Shown: piece after piece, positions 7,718 to 16,635 of the stretch
How positions within the stretch are numbered: position 1 is the stretch's first letter
Layout of the letters: each line of letters starts with the position of its first letter
Assembly: GCA_958414825.1 (NCBI GenBank)
Contig: CATYXQ010000002.1
Location: 21,553 to 85,552 of the forward strand
Origin: an uncultured Eubacteriales bacterium
GTDB taxonomy: Bacteria; Bacillota; Clostridia; Oscillospirales; CAG-272
Length of the DNA: 64,000 nucleotides
Reading direction: 5' to 3'
Translations under genes and position numbers: made by a program
The notes under the pieces: model-generated
The model's database searches: none
What the model saw: the letters and a program-made list of their open reading frames with translations, nothing else
Told to the model about the DNA's origin: nothing

Positions 7718-9091
7718 ATGAAAACAATACCGCGTTTTTTTCTGATCGTGATGCTGACAGCGATGCTTGCCTGCCTTGCCGTACAGGCGGAGGGGGCGGC
7801 GGTATACGTCTCTGAAAACGGCAGCGACGCCAATACGGGCGCCAGCGCCGCAGAGGGGGTCGCCACGCTGACGCGCGCCTGTGAACTTCTCTCGGACGCG
7901 GGCGGTACGATCTATATTTCGGGTACGGTCGCGGTTGATTCCAATGCGAAAAACGGCGCTGCCAACGTATTTGAAGCGCCGGCGCACAGCGGAAAAATCC
8001 GTCTGACCGGCGTGGATGCGTCCGCCACGCTGAAATTCGGAGACGTGCTGCACTGGTATATGTCGGGCGAGACCGAGATGGACAATCTGCATATCCTGCT
8101 TGAGGCAGCCGACAATTATTTGTGGGCGGCAAGACACAATCATTTCACGGTCGGCGAAAACGTGCGCATGACCGAGACAGGCAAGGGCGGAATTATTTTG
8201 ATTGGCGGATGCAATACCGGCGGCGAGATCGAGCACACGGCGTCGGCTTCGCACCTGACGCTGTGCGACGGCGATTTTTACTTTGTGTATGGCGGAAACC
8301 GCAAGGAGGTTTCGGAGGCCTGCTGCGGCGATACGCTGGTTGAGTTTTTGGGCGATACGTATATCCGGGGCGCGTTTTCTCCCGGTTCGGTCAATCGGGA
8401 CGTGAAGAACGCGACGGTTATAATAGACGGCATTGTAACCACCGGTTCGCACTTTTATTTCGGCGGCTATGATAAAGCCAGTGTGGAAACCGTGAACTTT
8501 GTGCTCAAGAGCGGTCAGGTCAACTGCGGCGGTACGTTTCCGGGCGGCATTGCGCGCGTAACCAACGCAAACGCCTATTATGCGGAGGACGCGGCGGCTT
8601 TGCGCTCGGTTTTCGCCGCGTATCTGACCGGTCCTATTGCCTCCTGTTGCACGGAGATCGGCCATACTGCGGACGCGGACGGTCGATGCCTCGTATGCGG
8701 AGCGGAAGTTTCCAAAGCGGCGGTTGAGATTAAAATGACGGTTGGCGATCTGAATGGATATGTAAACGGCGCTGTAAAAACGCTGGACGCGGCTCCGGTC
8801 ATCCGCAAGGACCGCACGATGCTTCCCGTGCGGTTTGTCGCTGAAAATCTCGGCGCGGCGGTCGCTTGGGACGGCGCGACCGGCACGGCGACGCTCACAA
8901 GCGGCGATATTGAGATCAAAATTACGATCGGCGCTGCGGCGGCGACAGTAAACGGCGAGGAGAAGCCGCTTGACGCGCCCGCGTTTATTGAAAATTCGAG
9001 AACCTATCTGCCGGTACGCTTTGTCGCGGAAGCGCTCGGCGGCACGGTTGCGTGGGACGGCGCGACCGGCACGGCAACGATCACAAAATAA
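7718..9091 (+). CDS. Secreted stalk-domain (copper amine oxidase N-type) protein
   Basis: A 457-residue exported protein. Residues 1-26 form a signal peptide ending near QAEGA. Residues of about 28-310 begin AVYVSENGSDANTGASA, the opening typical of right-handed beta-helix proteins, and continue with short Gly-rich strands. A small CxxC segment (CLVCGAE) follows. Residues of about 345-457 are two copies of the stalk unit (DRTMLPVRFVAENLG and SRTYLPVRFVAEALG), known as the copper amine oxidase N-terminal domain of clostridial surface proteins. No catalytic residues can be assigned. The ATG has GGAGGA upstream. The same beta-helix opening occurs in the SLH-GH43 protein, and the same stalk in the 1777-residue protein. 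Confidence 0.8.
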   Translation: MKTIPRFFLIVMLTAMLACLAVQAEGAAVYVSENGSDANTGASAAEGVATLTRACELLSDAGGTIYISGTVAVDSNAKNGAANVFEAPAHSGKIRLTGVDASATLKFGDVLHWYMSGETEMDNLHILLEAADNYLWAARHNHFTVGENVRMTETGKGGIILIGGCNTGGEIEHTASASHLTLCDGDFYFVYGGNRKEVSEACCGDTLVEFLGDTYIRGAFSPGSVNRDVKNATVIIDGIVTTGSHFYFGGYDKASVETVNFVLKSGQVNCGGTFPGGIARVTNANAYYAEDAAALRSVFAAYLTGPIASCCTEIGHTADADGRCLVCGAEVSKAAVEIKMTVGDLNGYVNGAVKTLDAAPVIRKDRTMLPVRFVAENLGAAVAWDGATGTATLTSGDIEIKITIGAAAATVNGEEKPLDAPAFIENSRTYLPVRFVAEALGGTVAWDGATGTATITK

Positions 9092-9105
9092 AAGCGTTTT
9101 GTTAA

Positions 9106-9134
9106 AAAAGGCTCCGGAAAATCCGGAGCCTTTT
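9106..9134. terminator. Terminator after the stalk-domain gene
   Basis: 13-bp stem AAAAGGCTCCGGA with complement, 3-base loop, T-rich 3' side. Confidence 0.85.
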
Positions 9135-9305
9135 ATCTTTAAATTGGGCTTAAGGAGTCGGAGGCACGTATCCGGATTTTTGCCCGGCATACGCGCGCTT
9201 AAAGCGGTTTTGGTCTGCGCGGCGGATCCGTTACGCAAACGAAATGAATCCCGCACGATTTTTTCAGGAGCGGCAAAACCGTTTTAACGAATAAAGTTTT
9301 GTTTT

Positions 9306-10172
9306 TCAGGTCTGCGGATCGTCCGGCGGAACCGTTTTGGTTTCCGCTTTTTTTTCGGTTTGCCGGCGCTTGGTGATGCGCAGGCCGTCCACAACGCGGC
9401 GGCCGCGCCCGCGGCCGGAATATTTGGTATAAAAGAAACCGATTATGGAAAAGACGACGGCGCCGACAAAGTTGACAAACAGATCTTTCATCGTATCGTA
9501 GAGTCCGATGTCCAGATACCCGCCGACGCCCAAACTCTGACCGTTGACCGCCGTGTCCGTGATGTTTTTGATCTGCACGGCGCGGTTTACGTTGTCCGGA
9601 TTGAGGTAGACCGAGGAAATGTGCGTGACCACCGCGTCCTTTTGCATGTCGGTCAGGAAGAAATAATCCATGCCGAATTCAAAGAATTCCCAGATCACGC
9701 CGATGGTCATGGAAAAACAGAAAGAGGTCAGCGCGACGAAAAAGGGCGACAAACTCAGCTGAATCCGTTCGCTTTTGTTCAGAATGTCGATCAGCGACAG
9801 TCCGGCCGCGGCCGCGAGGAATCCGGTGGTCGTGTGCAGCATCGTGTCCCAGAATGTGTATTTTACATAATAGTCGTTGATTTCGCCTAAGATTTCGGCG
9901 GCAAAAATAAAGAACAGCACAAGAATTTCAAGTGCGGACGGCAGTTCGACGCGGAATGTCGTCTGTACAAACGCGGGCAGCAGAAAGAGCAGCAGCGTAA
10001 ATACGCAAAGCGCGGCGTTTTCATAATTCCCGTTTAAAAACTGGAGGACGGCGATTAGAATGACGAGCGCGCGGAGCGTCATATAGACGATAAAGGTGGA
10101 TTTGTCCTTGTGAAATTCCGCCTGCAGTTCATGATAAAAGCTGCGAAGCCGACTCTGTTTTTTTGTTTTCAT
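9306..10172 (-). CDS. DUF2238-like integral membrane protein
   Basis: A 288-residue membrane protein. Residues 1-20 are basic and cytoplasmic, and about seven hydrophobic helices follow. Motifs WDTMLHTTTGF, WEFFEFGMDYFF and YDTMKDLFVNFVGA are the conserved Asp/His/Glu-bearing helices I associate with the DUF2238 (YjdF-like) family, whose function is unknown. The C-terminus is strongly basic. The ATG at 10172 is chosen because AGGAG lies just upstream and the promoter at 10201-10228 ends after any longer start. It is a single-gene unit, convergent with the stalk-domain gene, and I see no functional link to neighbours. Confidence 0.75.
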   Translation of the reverse strand: MKTKKQSRLRSFYHELQAEFHKDKSTFIVYMTLRALVILIAVLQFLNGNYENAALCVFTLLLFLLPAFVQTTFRVELPSALEILVLFFIFAAEILGEINDYYVKYTFWDTMLHTTTGFLAAAAGLSLIDILNKSERIQLSLSPFFVALTSFCFSMTIGVIWEFFEFGMDYFFLTDMQKDAVVTHISSVYLNPDNVNRAVQIKNITDTAVNGQSLGVGGYLDIGLYDTMKDLFVNFVGAVVFSIIGFFYTKYSGRGRGRRVVDGLRITKRRQTEKKAETKTVPPDDPQT

Positions 10173-10200
10173 AACGGCGCTCCTTTTTTTTGATATGTTC

Positions 10201-10228
10201 AGTATAACATATTCGGGAAATTTGTCAA
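10201..10228 (-). promoter_or_regulatory. Promoter of the DUF2238-like gene
   Basis: Minus strand TTGACA (10223-10228), 16-base spacer, TATACT (10201-10206). Confidence 0.8.
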
Positions 10229-10519
10229 TAAAAACCAGAAAAGAAAGGGACGGAAAAACGTCTGCGGCGGCGTCAAGCAGGACGGAAATCTGTCTTTGCG
10301 GACGGTTGCCCGACTGTTTGATTTTGTGCAAAACGTAGAAAAAGAAAAACGCAAAAAAGAATCCGAACTTTACATTTTGTTTACAATTTGTGAAATTCGC
10401 CCAAAAAAATGAAATAAAAAGGACGGTTGGGACAAAAATTATCGGTTTTGTTAACAAGCTGCACAAAATTTTGTTTTTGTGCATGTTTTATATTTTTGAA
10501 TACCTGTTTCGCTGTAATC

Positions 10520-10548
10520 TTGACAATATTCCTGATTTAACCTATAAT
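10520..10548 (+). promoter_or_regulatory. Promoter far upstream of the 1777-residue surface protein
   Basis: TTGACA (10520-10525), 17-base spacer, TATAAT (10543-10548). It is a consensus-grade promoter about 360 bases before the next start codon, giving either a very long leader or a separate short RNA. Confidence 0.75.
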
Positions 10549-10910
10549 GAAGATGCAAAATTTTCCCTGGGATTTTTTGTCTGCGCGGCTTCAGGCAGAG
10601 AGAGACGCCTGTTTTTTCGGTTAAAGACAAAGAAAACAGACTGTCGGTTATCAAAATCAAACGGTTCAATAAGGGCTTTGCCCCGTCATTCGGCGTTTTC
10701 AGTGGGAGCTTGTCTGCACGCTGAAAAAATGAAGTGGAACCCGCCGCCCTTTGAGGCGGGGGACGTTTTAATTTCGTTATATTTATTGTACAAATTGTCT
10801 TTGCGTCCGGATTCATCATTCATCCGGTCTCGCGCGTATTCATATATATTATATGTTGGAAGAATTGCAGCCGAAAAATTTATATAATTTATATATAAAG
10901 GAGAAAAAAT
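10549..10910 (+). other. Long leader region without a credible gene
   Basis: This stretch holds a terminator-like hairpin (CAGGC 10592-10596, GCCTG 10607-10611, then six T) only about 55 bases after the promoter, and then the palindromic repeat at 10719-10776. An AT-rich segment leads to the AAAGGAG ribosome site before 10911. Small open frames on both strands have no ribosome sites and lie across the repeat. The order promoter, early terminator, coding region suggests attenuation or an independent small RNA. This is inference from layout. Confidence 0.45.
10719..10776 (+). repeat. Palindromic repeat, copy A (IS200/IS605-end or REP-like)
   Basis: About 58 bases: CGCTGAAAAAATGAAGTGG, then CCCGCC...GGCGGGG hairpin, then GACGTTTTAATTTCG. 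Copy B at 32364-32422, in the opposite orientation, is nearly identical. Here the outer arm is degraded (TTTTAATTT against CTTCATTT in copy B). Small GC hairpins with such flanks are typical of ends of IS200/IS605 elements and of REP-type sequences mobilised by them. No transposase is present. Confidence 0.65.
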
Positions 10911-13900
10911 ATGCAGAAAAAGATTTTTTGTACTGTGTTTTCGCTCTGCGCTATGCTTCTGCTGCTCACATTTGCAGCCGGCGCGTATGAGTTTACCACA
11001 GTCGAAAAGGACGGGAAAACATGGAGCCAGATTTCCACAGCGGAAGATTTGGTGAATTTGATGAACGATCCGACCAAATGGGGGTCAAAATCGGCGTTTG
11101 TGAACTATGTTCTGACGACCGATATTGATCTGTCTACTTATACGGGGCCGCTCAAACAGCATCCGATCGGCAATCAGCCGGACACTGAGAGATTCCGCGG
11201 CACGTTTGACGGCGCGGGCTTTGAGATCAGCGGTCTCGATATGAGCCGCGAAGGCTTTGTCGGTCTGTTTGGATATGTGGTCAACGCGGAGATCAAAGAC
11301 CTGACGGTTTCCGGTCAGGTGAGCGCGACCGGGAATTATGCCGGCGGTATCGTCGGCGTGTCGTTTGGCAGCGTGACGATTGATAACTGTGTAAACAAGT
11401 GCACGGTCAGCGCGCCGAATAGCAATTATGTCGGCGGTATCGTCGGTTTTGCCAATCTCAGCGGTCTGCCGTCGGGCACCTACGCTGTTGTGATCCGCGA
11501 TTCGGTCAACGAGGGGGATGTGATTGGAAAATCCATGGTCGGCGGTATCGTCGGCCGGTTTGACGCTTCGTCGGTCAACAAAAATCTGTCCGCAACTTTT
11601 GAGGGATGCACAAACAACGGCGACGTTGTCGCCGACGCGCCGGCTGAGCATGTGTATGTCGGCGGAATTATCGGAATCTCAAACGTCGGCACTGAAAAGA
11701 AGACTGCCGGGTGCGCGACGCAGATTTCCGGCTGCGTGAACAACGGCGCCGTAAGCGGCAATGCGGTAGGAAAGTACTTCGCCTATACGGGCGGCATGGT
11801 CGGCTATCTGCGCGCCTGGATTCCGGATTTGCAGACGGTGACCGAATGCGTCAATAACGGCGATATTACAAGTCCGGCGTATGTCGGCGGCATAACCGGC
11901 TACGGCTATGCCGTTGCGGGCGGCCAGACGATTGAAAAATGTGTGAACACCGGTACGCTGACGGCTACGGGTACGACGCAGGCGGAAGTTGGCGGTATCG
12001 CGGGCATTTCATGGAACACGAGCGTGGATAATTGCCTGAACACGGGCGAGGTTGTGGCAAGCGCGAAGAGAGCAGGCGGTCTTATCGGGCGCGTCAACGG
12101 CTACGTCTATGCCTATACGGTTTCGGGCAACGTCAACCTCGGCGCCGTCACGGCTCCGGGCGGTACCGAGTCCGTTGCGGCCATTGTCGGCGACACGGAG
12201 GCAGGTATACCGTCCGACGGCATGTCGCCGTCAAAGGGCATGTATGCGGAAAACAACTATTATACCGAGGGCGCGGCGGATCCATACGGTACGCAGGTCG
12301 ATCCTGCGGCAATCGGCAGCCCGGAGCAGTTTGCGGGCTTGGATAAAGCGGCATGGATTCTGACGGTAGACGGCCCTGAGCTTCGCGCTTTCCATGAGCA
12401 CGACGGAACTGTCAGAGCGGTTTCGGTCAGCGATACGCAGCATCAGTGGACATGCAGCTGCTTTGAGTATACCGGCGGCGAGGTAGAAAATCATGCGTTC
12501 AATGCAGAAAAGGTCTGCACGGTCTGCGGCTATACGCAGTCGGCCTGCCCGCACACCACAACGCATAATGTTATTACCGTGACCCCGACCTGTACGGTGG
12601 AGGGCAAGGCAAACAAGGTTTGCGATACCTGTAGCCAGACGGTACAGATCAACGTTTCCCTGGGGCTGGACGCAAACAACCATAAGGGCAAGGCGCTTAC
12701 GCTCCGTTACAATGCGGATGAAAACTGCGCCGAGTATGTCTGCGCGGGCTGCAGCGCGGTCGTATACAAGGATACCGCGCTTGCTGCAGACGTCTATGTA
12801 AAGCAGGATGGCATTGTTGTGTCGGGCGACAAAATTCCGACCGCTTCAATCGGTACGACCGAGGAGACGGCTTTTGCCGATTTTGCGATGGCGATGGAAT
12901 ATGCCGCGGCGTCGGTAAATTCCGGCAACGAGGATGTAACCGTTCATATCGTGGATTCGGCGGCGGTCGGCGCAAACTACGGCACGCCCGAGTTTACCGG
13001 CGGCGTGATTACGGTTACGGGCGGCGAGTTGAATTTCAACGAGAGACTGAGACGGTTCTTCCTGAACGGCGACGTGACCTTTGAACATATGACCTTTAAG
13101 ACCAACGCGACCGACGGCATGAGTATCACGGCGCAAAATCATGCGCTGGTGCTCGGCGAAGGACTGGTTATGGGCAATGCGGGCACGCTGCCGGGCGTTG
13201 ACGGCTACGGGTTCCCGGCTATTAACAATGTCAAAATGTATGTCGTGGGCGGCTATGAGAACGACGCGCACGAGGGGAAAGAACTGAACACCAACATCAC
13301 GGTGCGTTCGGGCAACTACTGGTTTGTCGGCGGCTGGAACCGCGGAACCGGCAGCACCAACTACGGTACTTCCCATATCACGGTCGGCAAGACCGACCCT
13401 GCAGATGAACTGACGATCAATTTCTTCGTACCGTTCTCTACCGGTAATCAATATATTTCAGAAGAATCGGCGGCTACCGTCATTGTTGACGGCGACGCCA
13501 CGATCATGAGACCGTTTGTAGGTACGCAGAACGGAGCGACCGCCGACGTCATGTACGTTACAAACTATGTTCTCAAAGGCAATATCAACCCGACTCCCGA
13601 AAATCAGGAATTTAACGGCGGACGCGGCATTGATATAAACTCGAATACCGCTGCGAAAAAGCAGACGGTAAACGTATATGTGGATATGCGCGTCGATACC
13701 GCCGTTGCGGATTCCTATGTGTTCTTCGGCGAACCCGGCGGCGCGTATACGGCGGATACAACGCTTGAAAATATCGGCGCCATTGTCAACAACTACACCT
13801 ATGCGCAGTACTGCGAAACTGTGCTGGGCGGACACTTTGATACCAATGCGGACAATTTCTGCGACGAGTGCGGAGCCGATCTGGCCTGCAAGCACACGTC

Positions 13901-16244
13901 TACGCATCAGGTTACGGTTACAGTTCCGACCTGCTCGATCGAAGGATTTGCAAACGTCGTCTGCGACGACTGTCAAATGGTGACACAGAGCAATGTTTCG
14001 CTCGGCTTTGATCCGGATAACCATGCGGGAAAAGCCCTTACGCTCCGTTACAGCGCGAGGGAAAGCTGTGTTGAATATGTCTGCGCGGGCTGCGGCGCAG
14101 TTGTGTACAAGGATACCGCGCTGAAAACGGACGTTTATGTAAAGCAGGACGGTGTTGTCCCCTCCGGCGACAATGTTCCGACTTCTCCGATCGGTACGAC
14201 CGAGGCGACGGCCTTTGCCGATTTTGCGATGGCGATGGAATATGCCGCAGCGTCAGTAAACGCGGGCAATGAAAATGTGACCGTTCATATCGTGGATTCG
14301 GCGGTGGTCGGCGCAAGGTACGCCACGCCCGAATTTACCGGCGGCGTGATTACGGTTTCGGGCGGCGAACTGAATTTCAATACGCAGCCCAGACGCTTCT
14401 ATTTGAACGGCGATGTGACCTTTGAGCGCATGACCTTTAAAACCAACGCAACCGACGGCATGCTGATCTTCGCACAGAACCATGCGCTGGTGCTCGGCGA
14501 GGGAATCGTTATGGGCAATGCGGGCACCCTGAAAGGTGTTGACGGCTTCCCTGAAATCAACAATGTCAAAATGTATGTCATGGGCGGCTTTGAGGGTGAC
14601 GCAGGCGATGGAAAGGAACTGAACACCAACGTCACGGTACGTTCGGGCAGCTACTGGTATATCGGCGGCTGGAACCGTCAGGCGCCGTCCGCCAACAAAA
14701 ATTCCGGTACGGCGAACCTGACCATCGGCAAAACCAATCCGGACGACGAACTGCTGATTCATTATGTTGTACCGTTCTCCACTGGAACCGGCTATATTTC
14801 GGCAGAATCAGAAGCAACGGTTATCATTGACGGCGACGCCGAGATTATGAGACTGTTTGCGACCACGCAGAACGAGGTAACTGCGGACATTATGTATACC
14901 ACAAACTTTGTTCTGAAGGGCGACGTCAACCCCGAGCATCCGGAATTTAACAACGGCCTCGGCATCGACGTCAATGCGCAGATCGATGCGAAAATGCAGA
15001 CGGTTAACGTCTACACGGATGCGCGTGTCGAGACGGCTGTGATCGACTCCTATGCGTTCTTCGGCAACTCGGCAGCGGCGCTGGAGCCGGATCCGACGCT
15101 GAATACCATCGGTGCTATCGTAAACAAGTACACATATGTAGATTATTGTATAAAGGTACTCGGCGGACATGTTGACGAGGACCACGACAACCTCTGTGAC
15201 GAGTGCGGCACGGATGCGCTCTGCAATCATGAAAGCTTTACCGAGGAAATCACCACGCCTGCAACCTGTACGGAGCCGGGCGTCAAGACCTTTACCTGCA
15301 CAGACTGCATGAACACGCCGCCGTATTCTTATACGGAGCAGATCGCTCCGCTCGGCCATGATTTGGTTCTGGTAACCCCTGAGGTTCCGAAGACCTGCAC
15401 GACGCCGGGTACGACAGCGGTTTACAAATGCCAGAGAGAGAACTGCGAACATGTCGAGGGCGGAGAAGTGATTCCCGCCGGACATACGTTTGGCGAATGG
15501 GTTGTAACCAAACCCGCGAAGCCGGGCGTCAAGGGCGAAGAGTCCCATACCTGCTCGGAGTGCGGATTTGTTGAAAAGAGAGAGATCGCGGCGCTGCCCG
15601 AGGATGAGGGCAACCGCAACCTGATCGCGCTTGTCGTCAGCCAAAATAAGGCGGAGTTCACCGTTCGTTTCAGCACGGTAGGCGCGGCGAAGATTGAGTC
15701 GCAGATCGTGAAGAAAGGCAGCGTGGCTGAAAAACCGGAAGATCCGGTCAAACTCGGATTCTATTTTGCGGGCTGGTACCGCGACGCCCGCTATGAGACG
15801 CCGTATGATTTTGCGGCGCCGGTATCGGAGGATCTGACGCTGTTTGCAAAATGGGAGACGGTTGACCCGCGCATCGTGATGACGGTCGGTTCGGTTGACG
15901 TCAGCGTATTCGGCATGGCGACGTATGCGGATGTACCGCCGGTTATCGTAAACAACCGGACCATGCTCCCCGCCCGTTTTGTAGCGGAAGCGCTCGGCGG
16001 CGTGGTGACCTGGAATGCGGATGAACGCAAGGTAACGATCATTTCCGGAGAGACGGGCATTGAGCTTTACATTGACAGCACGGCGGCCTACATCGACGGC
16101 CGTGAAGTGACGCTGGACAGCGCGCCGTTTATCAGGGACGACCGTACCTATCTGCCGCTGCGGTTTATTGCCGAGGCGCTCGGCGCTAAGGTAGACTGGT
16201 ATCCGGAAAGCGGAAAGATCGTTCTGACCAGAACCGAGGGATAA
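10911..16244 (+). CDS. Large secreted GLUG-repeat and stalk-domain surface protein
   Basis: A 1777-residue exported protein with a signal peptide at residues 1-25. Residues of about 100-450 are GLUG-type repeats (recurrent YVGGIVG, AGGIVG, VGGITG). Residues 546-992 and 993-1438 are two homologous modules of about 445 residues, each starting C-x-H-T and ending in a CDECG motif, with shared blocks such as AFADFAMAMEYAAASVN and TFKTNATDGM. Cys-x2-Cys segments follow, then an InlB-type repeat (GFYFAGWYRDARYETPYDF, about 1600-1640) and a stalk pair (LPARFVAEALGG, LPLRFIAEALGA) to the end. No enzyme motif is seen, so a display or adhesive role is inferred. Start: AAAGGAG upstream of the ATG. A strong terminator follows. 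Confidence 0.8.
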   Translation: MQKKIFCTVFSLCAMLLLLTFAAGAYEFTTVEKDGKTWSQISTAEDLVNLMNDPTKWGSKSAFVNYVLTTDIDLSTYTGPLKQHPIGNQPDTERFRGTFDGAGFEISGLDMSREGFVGLFGYVVNAEIKDLTVSGQVSATGNYAGGIVGVSFGSVTIDNCVNKCTVSAPNSNYVGGIVGFANLSGLPSGTYAVVIRDSVNEGDVIGKSMVGGIVGRFDASSVNKNLSATFEGCTNNGDVVADAPAEHVYVGGIIGISNVGTEKKTAGCATQISGCVNNGAVSGNAVGKYFAYTGGMVGYLRAWIPDLQTVTECVNNGDITSPAYVGGITGYGYAVAGGQTIEKCVNTGTLTATGTTQAEVGGIAGISWNTSVDNCLNTGEVVASAKRAGGLIGRVNGYVYAYTVSGNVNLGAVTAPGGTESVAAIVGDTEAGIPSDGMSPSKGMYAENNYYTEGAADPYGTQVDPAAIGSPEQFAGLDKAAWILTVDGPELRAFHEHDGTVRAVSVSDTQHQWTCSCFEYTGGEVENHAFNAEKVCTVCGYTQSACPHTTTHNVITVTPTCTVEGKANKVCDTCSQTVQINVSLGLDANNHKGKALTLRYNADENCAEYVCAGCSAVVYKDTALAADVYVKQDGIVVSGDKIPTASIGTTEETAFADFAMAMEYAAASVNSGNEDVTVHIVDSAAVGANYGTPEFTGGVITVTGGELNFNERLRRFFLNGDVTFEHMTFKTNATDGMSITAQNHALVLGEGLVMGNAGTLPGVDGYGFPAINNVKMYVVGGYENDAHEGKELNTNITVRSGNYWFVGGWNRGTGSTNYGTSHITVGKTDPADELTINFFVPFSTGNQYISEESAATVIVDGDATIMRPFVGTQNGATADVMYVTNYVLKGNINPTPENQEFNGGRGIDINSNTAAKKQTVNVYVDMRVDTAVADSYVFFGEPGGAYTADTTLENIGAIVNNYTYAQYCETVLGGHFDTNADNFCDECGADLACKHTSTHQVTVTVPTCSIEGFANVVCDDCQMVTQSNVSLGFDPDNHAGKALTLRYSARESCVEYVCAGCGAVVYKDTALKTDVYVKQDGVVPSGDNVPTSPIGTTEATAFADFAMAMEYAAASVNAGNENVTVHIVDSAVVGARYATPEFTGGVITVSGGELNFNTQPRRFYLNGDVTFERMTFKTNATDGMLIFAQNHALVLGEGIVMGNAGTLKGVDGFPEINNVKMYVMGGFEGDAGDGKELNTNVTVRSGSYWYIGGWNRQAPSANKNSGTANLTIGKTNPDDELLIHYVVPFSTGTGYISAESEATVIIDGDAEIMRLFATTQNEVTADIMYTTNFVLKGDVNPEHPEFNNGLGIDVNAQIDAKMQTVNVYTDARVETAVIDSYAFFGNSAAALEPDPTLNTIGAIVNKYTYVDYCIKVLGGHVDEDHDNLCDECGTDALCNHESFTEEITTPATCTEPGVKTFTCTDCMNTPPYSYTEQIAPLGHDLVLVTPEVPKTCTTPGTTAVYKCQRENCEHVEGGEVIPAGHTFGEWVVTKPAKPGVKGEESHTCSECGFVEKREIAALPEDEGNRNLIALVVSQNKAEFTVRFSTVGAAKIESQIVKKGSVAEKPEDPVKLGFYFAGWYRDARYETPYDFAAPVSEDLTLFAKWETVDPRIVMTVGSVDVSVFGMATYADVPPVIVNNRTMLPARFVAEALGGVVTWNADERKVTIISGETGIELYIDSTAAYIDGREVTLDSAPFIRDDRTYLPLRFIAEALGAKVDWYPESGKIVLTRTEG
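12546..15224 (+). repeat. Tandem duplication of a 1.34-kb coding module
   Basis: Two consecutive in-frame modules (about 12546-13886 and 13887-15224) encode homologous segments of the surface protein. They have diverged by substitutions and small indels, so the duplication is not recent, but long blocks remain alike (for example the region around 12850-12970 against 14190-14310). Confidence 0.85.
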
Positions 16245-16270
16245 GAAAATCCAAATCGGCTGAAAAATCA

Positions 16271-16310
16271 AAATCGCCCCCGTTTCGTATATACGAGACG
16301 GGGGCGATTT
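16271..16310. terminator. Strong terminator after the surface protein
   Basis: A 20-bp stem with one mismatch (AAATCGCCCCCGT... and complement), directly followed by GA. Symmetrical, so it may act in both directions. Confidence 0.85.
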
Positions 16311-16635
16311 GACTGTCGGAAAGCAAAAATCGTTTCGGGATGCGGCGAGGGGTAAACGGCATATACATTTTTTACTGAAGCGCGCTGTTCGCTTTGTCGT
16401 TTTTTGTCCGCGCGTCCTCTTCGTAGCCTCACGCCCGCCGAAATTCAAAAATTTTTTGACCCGCCGCGCATTTTCCGTCTATTTGAATTTGCTTTTTTCT
16501 GCGATCTGTGTTACACTGTTTTCAGATGCGGGTCCAGACGGCGCCGCGTTTGAACTCAGATGGAAATTTCAAATTCTGCGCGGCGAGTCGGGCATGTCCC
16601 AAACTGGTCGCGCGGCGAAAAGGCAGGAATGTTTT
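16311..16635. other. Intergenic region with promoter
   Basis: I see no gene here. TTGCTT (16489-16494), a 17-base spacer and TACACT (16512-16517) form a likely plus-strand promoter for the aminotransferase gene. The rest shows no recognisable structure. The aminotransferase frame stays open upstream without a convincing start. Confidence 0.5.

Noticed and set aside
10390..10887. Open frames on both strands in the long leader
   Set aside because: They cross the promoter, terminator-like hairpin and palindromic repeat, and lack ribosome sites.
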